DNA of 64,000 bases from Myxococcales bacterium. Its GTDB lineage: Bacteria; Myxococcota_A; Polyangia; Polyangiales; Polyangiaceae. A program made the translations under genes and the position numbers. The stretch lies in contig JADKKK010000011.1 in the NCBI GenBank assembly GCA_016720545.1, positions 62,001 to 126,000 of the forward strand, read 5' to 3'. This document shows positions 26,486 to 34,889 of the stretch, in pieces. The notes beneath the pieces were generated by a model that saw only the letters and a list, made by a program, of their open reading frames with translations, searched no databases and was not told where the DNA came from. How positions within the stretch are numbered: position 1 is the first letter of the stretch; each line of letters starts with the position of its first letter.

Positions 26486-27808
26486 ATGCACCGTCGCGCT
26501 CTTGGTCCCTTGGTCGTCGCTTCGCTCGTGGGCCTCGTTCTCGCGCCGCTCGCGTGCTCGAGCGGGGGCGGCTCTCTGCCGTCTGCGGTCACGAACACCT
26601 CGGGCGACGGCGCGGTCCTCTTCCTTCCGCCGGGCGTCGTGATCGACGCGGCGGTCGGCGACGCGACCCCGGACACCAGCACGGCGGTGGACGCGCAAGG
26701 CGACGCCCCGTCGGTCGACCTCGAGTGCAAGAACGGCAAGATCGATCCCAACGAGACCGACGTCGACTGCGGCGGCCCGAAGTGCAACCGCTGCGCCGAC
26801 GGGAAGCGCTGCGTCGGCAAGGAAGACTGCCTCGGCGGGTTCTGCGATCCCTCCAATAAGCAGTGCTCCTCCCCGACCTGCTCGGACGGCGTCAAGAACG
26901 GCGACGAGACCGACGTCGACTGCGGCGGCACGGCGTGCGTCCGCTGCGGCGCGGGCCGGCGCTGCACCGCCGACGGCGACTGCAAGAGCCTCAGCTGCAA
27001 CCTCGTCGACTCGGCGTGCGCGTGCCCGGCGCGCATGGTGACCGTGCCCAAGGCCACGGGCGGCGCCTACTGCATCGACGAGACCGAGGTGACGAAGGGC
27101 GACTACGACAAGTTCCTGCGCGCCAACGTGGACGTGACCAGGCAAGACGGCGCGTGCAGGGCCGCGCCCCCCCCTGGCTCTCCGCCTGGCACCCCGCCGT
27201 CGACCGGGAACACCACGTTCGTTCCCAATGGGAACTGGCCGCCGCCGCAACCTCTGTCCACGTCGTACGGCCTGCCGGTGACGAACGTCGACTGGTGCGA
27301 CGCGGCCGCCTACTGCACGTGGGCCGGCAAGGTGCTGTGCGGCGACACGAGCGGCGCGGCGATCCCGGCCGCCGAGTACGCCACGGCGTTCACCCGCGCG
27401 GACAAGGACGCCTGGTACAACGCGTGCAGCGCCCAGGGCGCCAACGCCTATCCGTACGGGCCCACGTACATGAGCGGCCCGATGCCGCCAGCGCCTTGCA
27501 ACACCAGCCCAGGGGGGCCATGGCTCGTGGCGGAGTACGCCGACACTGGCTCGTACACTTCGGTCCCGATCGACCCGGCCCGGCCGCAATTCCGCTCCTG
27601 CCAGGGCGGTGTCGTCGGCCTCTTCCACATGAGCGGGAACGTGGCCGAGTGGGAGAACTCCTGCGATGGCACCGCCCTGGGCTCCAACTGCCGAATCCGC
27701 GGCGGCAGCTACGACTCGGGTTCCGGCGCGAGATGCGACGCCGCAGACAGCGCGCCTCGCGATCGGAACGTGAGCGCAAGCATCGGCATTCGCTGCTGCC
27801 AGTTCTAG
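26486..27808 (+). CDS. SUMF1/formylglycine-generating-enzyme-like lipoprotein
   Basis: The 440-residue product has a lipoprotein signal (LVLAPLACSSGGG), a low-complexity stretch, then two copies of a Cys-rich module ending in ETDVDCGG followed by C-x2-C and C-x5-C spacing (about residues 78-180), common in myxobacterial surface proteins. The rest is a SUMF1 domain (about 185-440) with YCIDETEVTKGDY, VTNVDWCDAAAYC, GNVAEWENSC and IRGGSYDSG. Only part of the catalytic cysteine pattern of true formylglycine-generating enzymes is apparent, so it may be a structural SUMF1 relative (C-type-lectin fold) at the cell surface. It has its own gap from the upstream gene and is likely separately transcribed. 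Confidence 0.82.
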   Translation: MHRRALGPLVVASLVGLVLAPLACSSGGGSLPSAVTNTSGDGAVLFLPPGVVIDAAVGDATPDTSTAVDAQGDAPSVDLECKNGKIDPNETDVDCGGPKCNRCADGKRCVGKEDCLGGFCDPSNKQCSSPTCSDGVKNGDETDVDCGGTACVRCGAGRRCTADGDCKSLSCNLVDSACACPARMVTVPKATGGAYCIDETEVTKGDYDKFLRANVDVTRQDGACRAAPPPGSPPGTPPSTGNTTFVPNGNWPPPQPLSTSYGLPVTNVDWCDAAAYCTWAGKVLCGDTSGAAIPAAEYATAFTRADKDAWYNACSAQGANAYPYGPTYMSGPMPPAPCNTSPGGPWLVAEYADTGSYTSVPIDPARPQFRSCQGGVVGLFHMSGNVAEWENSCDGTALGSNCRIRGGSYDSGSGARCDAADSAPRDRNVSASIGIRCCQF

Positions 27809-27895
27809 TCACGGGCTGGTGCTGAAAGCCGCCACGCGCGTGAGCCAGGCACTTCGGGCGCCTGCACGCGCCCCACGCACAAGACGCACACGACG

Positions 27896-28924
27896 ATGAG
27901 CACTGCGCGCTCCACGGCGGACTTCGCCCTCCGCCTGGCGTTCTTCGCCGCGGCGCCGTTCGCGATCGTCCGCATCGCCACGCTGTTCCCCGTCGGCGCG
28001 GCGGTCGTGCAGATCGTGCTCGCGCTCGGCGTGTTCTTCGCGGGCGAGGCCGCCCACGCGCTGGCCGCGCGCTCGGGGCTGGCGAGACGCCTGCTCAGAA
28101 ACCAGCTCGCGTTCGAAGCCTATTACCGGGCGCACCCCCCCGGACCGTTTCTCTACTACGTCTTCTATCCGCTGCTCTTTCCCTATTGGCTGTGGAACAC
28201 GGAGGCGAGGCGCGAGTTTCTGCTCTTCAAGGGCTATACGCTCTTCAGCTTCACGCTGCTGGTCGCCTCGCTCGGCGTGCAGTATTGGCGCTCGTTCCCG
28301 CCGGAGCTCGGCGCGCGCGACTTCGTGCCCATCGCCGCCGGCACCCTCGCCGTCGAGACCGTGGTCATCCTCGCGTTCCTCATGCCCATGGTGACGACCG
28401 TGGTCCACCTCCACCGGGAGGCGGCGCCGCGTCGACTCGCGCTGCTGCTGGTCGTCGCGATCGTGTCGGTCGGCTTCGCGGGATACCGCGTCACGCGCAA
28501 GCGCGATCCGCTGGTGTCCTTCGCGAGCCGCGAGCGGGCGCGGCTCCGCACCGCGCGCGATCCCCGCCGGGCGCGCGAGGTGCAGGCCGAGGCCCTGCGC
28601 GCCGCGTGGGCCGCCATCCAGCGGACGCGCGGCGACGTCGACACCGACGGCAAGGTCGAGGGTGCGCCGCTCGAGGCGGGCCGCGCGGCCCTCGAGGCCT
28701 TCTACAAGCCCGACGAGACCGCCGCGTGGGACCTCTGGTACCGCGTGGGGAGCAAAGGAGCGCGCCGAGACAAGCGGGAGAAGGTCCTCGTGGTGTACTT
28801 CGCCGCCGGGTGGCGGCGACGCGCCATGTGGCTGTCGCTCGACGGCGCCGGCGCGGTGAGCAACGACCCGAACCGGCTCCCGAGCGGCGCGTTCGACGCG
28901 ATGCGAAAGGCCGCCGTGCGGTAG
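27896..28924 (+). CDS. Polytopic membrane protein of unknown function
   Basis: The 342-residue protein has about six predicted transmembrane helices in the first 200 residues, including FPVGAAVVQIVLALGVFFAG, an aromatic-rich one (FLYYVFYPLLFPYWLW) and LALLLVVAIVSVGFAGY. A basic cytoplasmic or periplasmic domain of about 140 residues follows, with an Arg/Ala helix and a small strand-rich end (VLVVYFAAGWRRRAMWLSL). No family was recognised. It lies between the SUMF1 lipoprotein and the arsenic cluster and shows no obvious link to either. Confidence 0.65.
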   Translation: MSTARSTADFALRLAFFAAAPFAIVRIATLFPVGAAVVQIVLALGVFFAGEAAHALAARSGLARRLLRNQLAFEAYYRAHPPGPFLYYVFYPLLFPYWLWNTEARREFLLFKGYTLFSFTLLVASLGVQYWRSFPPELGARDFVPIAAGTLAVETVVILAFLMPMVTTVVHLHREAAPRRLALLLVVAIVSVGFAGYRVTRKRDPLVSFASRERARLRTARDPRRAREVQAEALRAAWAAIQRTRGDVDTDGKVEGAPLEAGRAALEAFYKPDETAAWDLWYRVGSKGARRDKREKVLVVYFAAGWRRRAMWLSLDGAGAVSNDPNRLPSGAFDAMRKAAVR

Positions 28925-28992
28925 TCCGAGGCTCTCGGCTCGCTTGCGCGCGCGCCCTACGCCCCGACTTGACGAGAGCCGCGCGGGTAGAT

Positions 28993-29008
28993 ATCGTCGT
29001 TTTACGAT
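28993..29008 (+). promoter_or_regulatory. Putative ArsR operator (ATCGT-N6-ACGAT) overlapping the arsR start
   Basis: A perfect five-base inverted repeat, ATCGT (28993-28997) and ACGAT (29004-29008), with six bases between, overlaps the arsR start codon at 29007. ArsR/SmtB repressors bind short dyads at their own promoters, so this is a candidate autoregulatory site. A weaker dyad ATCGCCGAT lies at 29389-29397 before arsD. Both calls rest on symmetry alone. Confidence 0.35.
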
Positions 29009-29354
29009 GAGTTCGTCCCCTAAGCCCTCCGATGCCTGCTGCCCACCGGCGAGAGAGCAGGTCGACCTCCGCCCGGTCGAGGGCCACGAGGCGGACGAAG
29101 AGCTGGCCACGCTCTCGAAGGCGCTCGGCCACGCGGCGCGCGTGAAGATCGTGCGCATCCTCCTCCGAAAGAACGCGTGTGTGTGCGGCGACATCGTGGA
29201 CGAGCTGCCGCTCGCCCAGTCGACGGTCTCTCAGCACCTCAAGGTGCTGAAGGACGCGGGCCTCATCCGCGGCGACGTGGACGGGCCGCGCGTCTGTTAC
29301 TGCATCGAGCCGCACGCGCTCCGCCGCCTGCGCGCGCTCGTCGGGGGGCTGTGA
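29007..29354 (+). CDS. arsR: ArsR-family arsenic-responsive repressor
   Basis: From the ATG at 29007 the 115-residue protein is a normal-length ArsR/SmtB winged-helix repressor. It carries the metal-sensing ACVCGD motif (equivalent to ELCVCDL in the alpha-3 helix of E. coli ArsR) and the recognition helix QSTVSQHLKVLKDAGLI. A CC pair near the N-terminus (DACCPP) may give a third thiol ligand for As(III). It leads a same-strand run of arsenic genes and would be released by arsenite or antimonite. The upstream-extended frame from 28944 lacks family sequence and was not used. Confidence 0.92.
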   Translation: MSSSPKPSDACCPPAREQVDLRPVEGHEADEELATLSKALGHAARVKIVRILLRKNACVCGDIVDELPLAQSTVSQHLKVLKDAGLIRGDVDGPRVCYCIEPHALRRLRALVGGL

Positions 29355-29415
29355 TGGCGGCCTCTTCCACCCGTCTTCTTCATCGTTCATCGCCGATAAT
29401 CGAAAGGAACCTCCC

Positions 29416-29799
29416 ATGTCCGTGACGCTCCGTGTGTTCGACCCCGCCATGTGCTGCTCCACCGGCGTCTGCGGCCCGAGCGTCGACCCCGAGCTCGCCC
29501 GCTTCGCCGCCGACGTCGACTGGCTCCAGAAGCAGGGCGTCACGGTCGAGCGCTTCAACCTGTCGCAGCAGCCCGCCGCGTTCGCGGACACGCCGGCCGT
29601 GAAGGAGGCGCTCGGGCGTGGCACGGAGGTGCTGCCGCTCGTCCTCGTGGGCGACCGCATCGCCGTGGAGGGGGCCTACCCGTCGCGCGAGACCCTCGCC
29701 GCGCTCGCGGGCGTGCTCGTGAAGAAGGTCGACTCGGCGCCCGCCACCTCCGGCTGCTGTGGCGCGGCGGCGGTCAAGCCGAAGTCGAGCTGCTGTTGA
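29416..29799 (+). CDS. arsD: ArsD arsenic metallochaperone
   Basis: The 127-residue protein matches ArsD, a thioredoxin-fold chaperone that hands As(III) to the ArsA ATPase and weakly represses the operon. The key cysteines are present: C13, C14 and C19 in MCCSTGVCG, the As(III) transfer site, plus two vicinal pairs near the C-terminus (SGCCG and SSCC). VEVLPLVLVGD-like central sequence (EVLPLVLVGDRI) is typical. It begins 61 bp after arsR, with AAAGGAA before the ATG, and ends a few bases before arsA. Confidence 0.93.
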   Translation: MSVTLRVFDPAMCCSTGVCGPSVDPELARFAADVDWLQKQGVTVERFNLSQQPAAFADTPAVKEALGRGTEVLPLVLVGDRIAVEGAYPSRETLAALAGVLVKKVDSAPATSGCCGAAAVKPKSSCC

Positions 29800-29804
29800 A
29801 GAGC

Positions 29805-31652
29805 ATGGCCCTCCTCGATCGCGCGCCGAGAAACCTCTTCTTCACGGGCAAAGGCGGCGTCGGCAAGACCAGCGTAGCCTGCGCGGCGGCGATCGCGCTC
29901 GCGGAGCGCGGGCGACGGGTGCTCCTCGTCAGCACCGATCCCGCCTCCAATCTGGACGAGGTGCTCGAGACTCCGCTCACCGGGGCGCCGCGCGCGGTGA
30001 CCGGCGTTCTGGGGCTCTACGCGCTCAACATCGACCCCGAGGCCGCCGCGCACGCCTACCGCGAGAGGATGGTCGGTCCGTACCGCGGAGTGCTGCCCGA
30101 CGCCGCGGTGCGCAGCATCGAGGAGCAGCTCTCGGGCGCCTGCACCGTCGAGATCGCCGCGTTCGACGAGTTCTCGAAGCTCCTGGGTGACGCGAGCGCG
30201 ACCTCGGACTTCGATCACGTCGTCTTCGACACGGCGCCTACGGGGCACACGCTGCGCCTGCTCGAGCTGCCGGCCGCGTGGACGGGCTTCCTCGAGGCGA
30301 ACGTCGGCGGCACGTCGTGCCTCGGCCCGCTGGCGGGTCTGAAGGCCCAGCAGGCGCTCTACGCGGGCTCGCGTGCCGCGCTCGTCGACGGCGCCCGGAC
30401 CGCGCTCGTCCTCGTGTCGAGGGCAGACGTCGCGGCGCTGCGCGAGGCCGAGCGAACCCGTGGCGAGCTCGCGGCGCTCGGGATCGAGCGGCAGGAGCTC
30501 GTCCTCAATGGGATCTTTCGCGCCGACGGGGCGGCTGACCCGGTCGCCGTAGCGATGGAGCGCCGCGGCGCCGACGCGATGGCGACCATGCCCGCGGGCC
30601 TCTCTGCGCTGTCCCGCACGGAGCTCCCGCTCTTGCCGTTCGGGCTCGTCGGCGTCGCGGCGTTGCGGCAGCTCTTTGGAGGGACTCCCGCCTCCACGGC
30701 GCCGCCCGCGACGGCTCCGCTCGACGTGACGGCCAGACCGCCGACCCCTTCGCTGGCCGCGCTCGTGCCGGCGCTCGAGGCCTCGGGACATGGCGTGATC
30801 ATGACGATGGGCAAAGGAGGCGTCGGCAAGACCTCCGTGGCCGTGAACGTGGCCGTCGAGCTCGCGCGCCGCGGACACGCGGTGCATCTGACCACGACCG
30901 ATCCGGCCGCCCACGTCGAAGAGACGCTGGGCGGCGCGGTCTCCGGCGTCCGCGTGAGCCGCATCGACCCCGCCGCCGAGACGCGCGCCTACGCCGAGGA
31001 GGTGCTCCGCACGGCCGGCGCGAACCTCGACGCCGCCGGTCGCGCGCTGCTCGAGGAGGAACTCCGCAGCCCCTGCACCGCGGAGATCGCGGTCTTTCGC
31101 GCGTTCGCGCGCGTCGTCGACGAGGGCGAGCGCGGGTTCGTGGTCATCGACACCGCGCCCACCGGACACACCCTGCTGCTGCTCGACGCGGCCGAGTCGT
31201 ACCATCGTGAGGTGCTGCGGTCCTCGGGCTCGGCGCCGGAGGAGGTCCGGCGCCTCCTGCCGCGCCTGCGTGACGCCGCGTTCACCAAGATCCTCCTCGT
31301 CACGCTGCCGGAGGCGACGCCCGTGCACGAGGCCGCGGCGCTCCAGCGTGACCTCGAGCGCGCCGACATCCGCCCCTTCGCCTGGGTGATAAACTTGAGC
31401 CTGACGCCGCTCGAGATCACCGACCCGGGGCTCGTGCGGCGCCGCGCGAACGAGGCGCGGTTTCACCGCGAGGTGGCCGCGCTCGCGACTCGGGTCGCCG
31501 TGGTGCCATGGTCCGCGCCCGCGGGGGCGAGGCCGCGCCTCGACTTCTTCGCGCCGACCGAAGCGCCACGCGTGGAGGCGGCGCCGAACATGCAAGCGAG
31601 CCGCAGGCGAGCGGCGGTTCTATGGCAACCGACCGAAGGGAGGGCGTCATGA
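29805..31652 (+). CDS. arsA: ArsA arsenite-translocating ATPase (two-domain)
   Basis: The 615-residue protein contains two homologous P-loop halves, each with GKGGVGKTS (about residues 15-23 and 334-342) and a DTAPTGHT switch motif, as in E. coli ArsA. Cysteines corresponding to the three As(III)-binding residues are visible in GACTVEIAAF, GTSCLGPL and SPCTAEIAVF. ArsA couples ATP hydrolysis to an arsenite efflux protein. Here the partner is an Acr3 carrier and not ArsB, a pairing known from some operons. The ATG at 29805 is five bases after the arsD stop, which indicates coupling. Confidence 0.93.
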   Translation: MALLDRAPRNLFFTGKGGVGKTSVACAAAIALAERGRRVLLVSTDPASNLDEVLETPLTGAPRAVTGVLGLYALNIDPEAAAHAYRERMVGPYRGVLPDAAVRSIEEQLSGACTVEIAAFDEFSKLLGDASATSDFDHVVFDTAPTGHTLRLLELPAAWTGFLEANVGGTSCLGPLAGLKAQQALYAGSRAALVDGARTALVLVSRADVAALREAERTRGELAALGIERQELVLNGIFRADGAADPVAVAMERRGADAMATMPAGLSALSRTELPLLPFGLVGVAALRQLFGGTPASTAPPATAPLDVTARPPTPSLAALVPALEASGHGVIMTMGKGGVGKTSVAVNVAVELARRGHAVHLTTTDPAAHVEETLGGAVSGVRVSRIDPAAETRAYAEEVLRTAGANLDAAGRALLEEELRSPCTAEIAVFRAFARVVDEGERGFVVIDTAPTGHTLLLLDAAESYHREVLRSSGSAPEEVRRLLPRLRDAAFTKILLVTLPEATPVHEAAALQRDLERADIRPFAWVINLSLTPLEITDPGLVRRRANEARFHREVAALATRVAVVPWSAPAGARPRLDFFAPTEAPRVEAAPNMQASRRRAAVLWQPTEGRAS

Positions 31653-31707
31653 AGCCGGCCCGAGCGACACGCCACGACCTGCGCGGACGACGCTCAGCGG
31701 ACACCCC

Positions 31708-32844
31708 ATGACCACTCCCGCGCCGGCCCGCGCCGGGCTGCTCGGCAAGCTCTCGATCCTCGATCGTTACCTGACCCTGTGGATCTTCGGCGCGATGGCG
31801 CTCGGCATCGCCCTCGGCTTCCTGGCGCCCGGGTTCACGACCGCGCTCCACCGCATGAGCGTGGGCACGACCTCGATCCCGATCGCGATAGGCCTCGTGC
31901 TGATGATGTATCCGCCGCTCGCGAAGGTCCGCTACGAGGAGCTCGGGAAGGTCTTCCGCAACAAACGCCTGCTGGCGCTGTCGCTCGTGCAGAACTGGAT
32001 CATCGGCCCGCTCCTCATGTTCGGGCTCGCCGTCGTGTTCCTGCGCGACAAGCCCGAGTACATGCTCGGCCTCATCCTCATCGGGCTCGCGCGCTGCATC
32101 GCGATGGTCATCGTGTGGAACGACCTCGCGAAGGGCGACACCGAATACTGCGCGGGGCTCGTCGCGTTCAACTCGATCTTCCAGGTGCTGTTCTTCTCGG
32201 TCTACGCGTACTTCTTCGCCACGCTGCTGCCGACCTGGCTCGGCCTGAAGGGCGCGATCGTCGACATCAGCATCGGCGAGATCGCCAAGAGCGTCGCCAT
32301 CTACCTCGGCATTCCGTTCGCGGCCGGCTTCCTCACCCGACGCGTCCTGGTGCGCGCCAAGGGACGCGACTGGTACGAGAAGCACTTCGTGCCGCGCATT
32401 GGGCCTGTCACGCTCGTCTCGCTGCTCTTCACGATCGTCGTGATGTTCTCGCTCAAGGGCGAGGCGATCGTGCAGCTCCCGCTCGACGTGCTCCGCATCG
32501 CGGCGCCGCTGCTCGTCTACTTCGTCGTGATGTTCGCGGTGTCGTTCTTCATGAGCAAGCGCGTGGGCGCCGACTACAAGCAGACCGCGACGCTCTCGTT
32601 CACGGCCGCCTCCAACAACTTCGAGCTCGCCATCGCCGTCGCCATCGCGAGCTTCGGCATCCACAGCGGCGCGGCCTTCGCGGCCGTGATCGGGCCGCTC
32701 GTCGAGGTGCCCGTGCTCATCGGCCTCGTGAACGTCGCGCTCTGGGGGCAGCGCCGCTACTTCCCCGCTGCGGCGCGTGAGGTCGCGGCGCTCGAGGCCG
32801 CGACTCCCGCGACCGCCTCACCGACCGCACCAGGCGCCTCATGA
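31708..32844 (+). CDS. acr3: Acr3-family arsenite efflux permease
   Basis: The 378-residue protein has about ten transmembrane helices. It carries the Acr3 signature with the conserved TM4 cysteine (LIGLARCIAMVIVWNDLAKGD, in two overlapping parts) and the later SNNFELAIAVA block. Acr3 exports As(III) using the proton gradient. The start ATG at 31708 follows a 55-bp gap. Its last codon overlaps the arsC start (ATGA), so the two are translationally coupled. Confidence 0.94.
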   Translation: MTTPAPARAGLLGKLSILDRYLTLWIFGAMALGIALGFLAPGFTTALHRMSVGTTSIPIAIGLVLMMYPPLAKVRYEELGKVFRNKRLLALSLVQNWIIGPLLMFGLAVVFLRDKPEYMLGLILIGLARCIAMVIVWNDLAKGDTEYCAGLVAFNSIFQVLFFSVYAYFFATLLPTWLGLKGAIVDISIGEIAKSVAIYLGIPFAAGFLTRRVLVRAKGRDWYEKHFVPRIGPVTLVSLLFTIVVMFSLKGEAIVQLPLDVLRIAAPLLVYFVVMFAVSFFMSKRVGADYKQTATLSFTAASNNFELAIAVAIASFGIHSGAAFAAVIGPLVEVPVLIGLVNVALWGQRRYFPAAAREVAALEAATPATASPTAPGAS

Positions 32845-33272
32845 GCGGCGAGGCGAAGGGCATCCTCTTTCTCTGCGTCGCGAACTCAGCGCGGAGCCAA
32901 ATGGCCGAGGGGCTCGGCCGCATGATCTTCGGAGACCGGGTGCCCGTCATGAGCGCTGGAAGCCGCCCCTCGACGGTCAACCCCTACGCCGTCGCGGTCA
33001 TGCGCGAGCTGGGCGTGGACATCGCCACGCATCACTCGAAGTCGGTCCAGACGATCGACGCGGCGGCGGTCGACACTGTGATCACCTTGTGCGCGGAGGA
33101 GGTCTGCCCCGTGTTCCTCGGCCAGGCTCGGCGGCTGCACTGGCCGATCCCCGATCCTGCGACCCAAGACCCGGCGATCCCGCCGGAGGAGCTGCTCACG
33201 CGCTTCCGGACGGCGCGGGACACCCTCCGCGGGAGGCTCGAGCGATTCGCAGCAGAGGAGCGCCTCGGCTGA
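32841..33272 (+). CDS. arsC: Arsenate reductase ArsC, low-molecular-weight phosphatase type
   Basis: The 143-residue protein is of the thioredoxin-coupled class. It has the P-loop C-x5-R as CVANSAR near residue 12 and the two later cysteines in LCAEEVC (about residues 80-86) that relay the disulphide, then the WPIPDP loop. It reduces As(V) to As(III), which Acr3 then exports or ArsM methylates. The start codon overlaps the acr3 stop. The short insert between ELG and DP is normal for the family. Confidence 0.93.
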   Translation: MSGEAKGILFLCVANSARSQMAEGLGRMIFGDRVPVMSAGSRPSTVNPYAVAVMRELGVDIATHHSKSVQTIDAAAVDTVITLCAEEVCPVFLGQARRLHWPIPDPATQDPAIPPEELLTRFRTARDTLRGRLERFAAEERLG

Positions 33273-33385
33273 CTTTGCTCAGTCTGCCCCGCGTCGGCCA
33301 TCTGCAGGGTGATGCGGGCGATGACGCTCGGTGAGCTGCGTCCTTTCGGCGACGCCCCCGTCTTGATGAATAGGAGGTAACGACC

Positions 33386-34222
33386 ATGAACGAACAGACC
33401 AAGGACGAGGTTCGCACCGCGGTGCGTGAACAGTACGGAAACATCGCCCGCTCCACGACGGGCGCGAGCTGCTGCGCGCCGGGGAGCTGCGGTCCGGGGG
33501 CGAACGCGAGCCTCGCGCTCGGGTATTCCGCCGAGGACCTGGCCGCGGTCCCCGAGGGCGCCAACTTGGGCCTCGGCTGCGGGAACCCGCATGCCATCGC
33601 CGCGCTGAAGCCGGGCGAGACGGTGCTCGACCTCGGCGCGGGAGGAGGCTTCGACTGCTTCCTCGCGGCCAAGCAGGTGGGGCCGACCGGGCGAGTCATC
33701 GGCGTGGACATGACGCCGGACATGGTCTCGAAGGCGCGCGCCAACGCGCAGAAGCTCGAGGCGAGGAACGTCGACTTCCGGCTCGGTGAGATCGAGCACC
33801 TACCCGTCGCCGACGGGACGGCGGACGTCATCCTCTCGAATTGCGTGGTCAACCTCAGCCCGGACAAGGGGGCGGTCTTCCAAGAGGCCTTCCGTGTGCT
33901 CAAGCCGGGCGGCCGCCTCGCCATCTCCGACGTCGTGAAGACCCAGGCGCTCCCGGAGTCGCTCGAGAACGACGTCGCGGCGCTGACGGGCTGCGTCTCC
34001 GGCGCGGCGAGCGTGGAGACCCTGCGCGCGCTGCTCCGCGTGGCGGGCTTCGAGGGCATCCGCGTCGACGTGAACGAGCAGAGCCGCGACTTCATCCGCG
34101 ACTGGCTGCCCGGCTCGGGGGTCGAGGACTACGTCGCGTCGGCCACCATCGAAGCCGTCAAGCCGGGCGGCGTGAAGTCGTGCTGCGGCCCGTCCTGTTG
34201 CGCGCCGGAGACCTCGGCATGA
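33386..34222 (+). CDS. arsM: Arsenite S-adenosylmethionine methyltransferase ArsM
   Basis: A very good ribosome site (TAGGAGGTAA) precedes the ATG. The 278-residue protein has the SAM-binding motif VLDLGAGGGFDCFLAA and the conserved As(III)-binding cysteines (GCGNP, the second in LTGCVSG). It also has cysteine pairs at the N-terminus (SCCAPGSCGP) and C-terminus (SCCGPSCCAP). ArsM methylates arsenite to mono- and dimethyl forms, some volatile. Its stop overlaps the start of the sigma-factor gene (ATGA), so the two were once one operon. Confidence 0.93.
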   Translation: MNEQTKDEVRTAVREQYGNIARSTTGASCCAPGSCGPGANASLALGYSAEDLAAVPEGANLGLGCGNPHAIAALKPGETVLDLGAGGGFDCFLAAKQVGPTGRVIGVDMTPDMVSKARANAQKLEARNVDFRLGEIEHLPVADGTADVILSNCVVNLSPDKGAVFQEAFRVLKPGGRLAISDVVKTQALPESLENDVAALTGCVSGAASVETLRALLRVAGFEGIRVDVNEQSRDFIRDWLPGSGVEDYVASATIEAVKPGGVKSCCGPSCCAPETSA

Positions 34223-34744
34223 TCGAGCCGGCGGCGCGCGGCGCGTGGCGCGAGCTCGAAGCGAAGCTGCGGCCCTTCGTCGCGCGCCGCGTGCGATCGG
34301 ACGTGGACGTCGACGACGTCGTGCAGGACGTCTTCCTGCGGATGCAGCGGGGGCTCGAGGGGCTCCGCGACGAGCAGCGCTTCGGACCGTGGGTCTATCA
34401 GGTCGCACGGAGCGCGGTCGTCGACCACCAGCGCGTCGCCGCGAAGCACCGAGTGGCCGACGGCCACGCCGACCGCGAGGCGGAAGATCCGCGCGACGTC
34501 GACGACCGCGCCCTCGAAGAGGAGCTGGCGGGCTACCTGGCCCCCTTCGTCGCGATGCTCGCGTCGCCGTCCGCAGGCTCGGCTCGAGGGCCTGACACAG
34601 AAGCAGGCCGCCGGGTGCTCGGTCGGGTGAGTCTCGCGTGCGCGGGCGCGTGCTGCTGCGCGGGGGGGCTGCATCGCCCTGGACGCGCGGGGGCGCGTGC
34701 TCTCGTGCGAGCCGCGACGCGTCCCGTGCGGCTGCCGCACATGA
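34219..34744 (+). pseudogene. Decayed SigZ-like RNA polymerase sigma factor
   Basis: From the ATG overlapping the arsM stop, the first 110 codons encode a good ECF sigma region 2 (FVARRVRSDVDVDDVVQDVF, then FGPWVYQVARSAVVDHQR). Similarity then breaks. The region 4 fragment LEGLTQKQAAG is in the next frame from 34583, interrupted by a TGA at 34628. The family's Cys-containing tail (GGCIALDARGRVLSCEPRR, ending CGCRT) is again in that frame to 34744. Several bases between the region 2 end and LEGL are missing compared with the family. The first frame runs on to 34788 as a Cys/Ala-rich nonsense tail. With more than one lesion it is unlikely to be a simple sequencing slip. Confidence 0.7.
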
Positions 34745-34889
34745 GCTGCTCGGCCCTCGCGGCCGCTTCCGCCCTGCGGGGAACCTGAAGTGAGCCCGAA
34801 GGGGCTCGCCCGCCCTGGCGCGAAGGGCGGCGGCAGCGGAACCTTTGAGGCTCGGGCGGATAGGTTTTGCGCGTACGCAACTTTGGCGC

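Noticed and set aside
34219..34788. Reading the sigma-factor frame as an intact 189-residue protein
   Set aside because: After residue 115 the frame is Cys/Ala/Gly-rich nonsense, while the true region 4 and tail are found in another frame.
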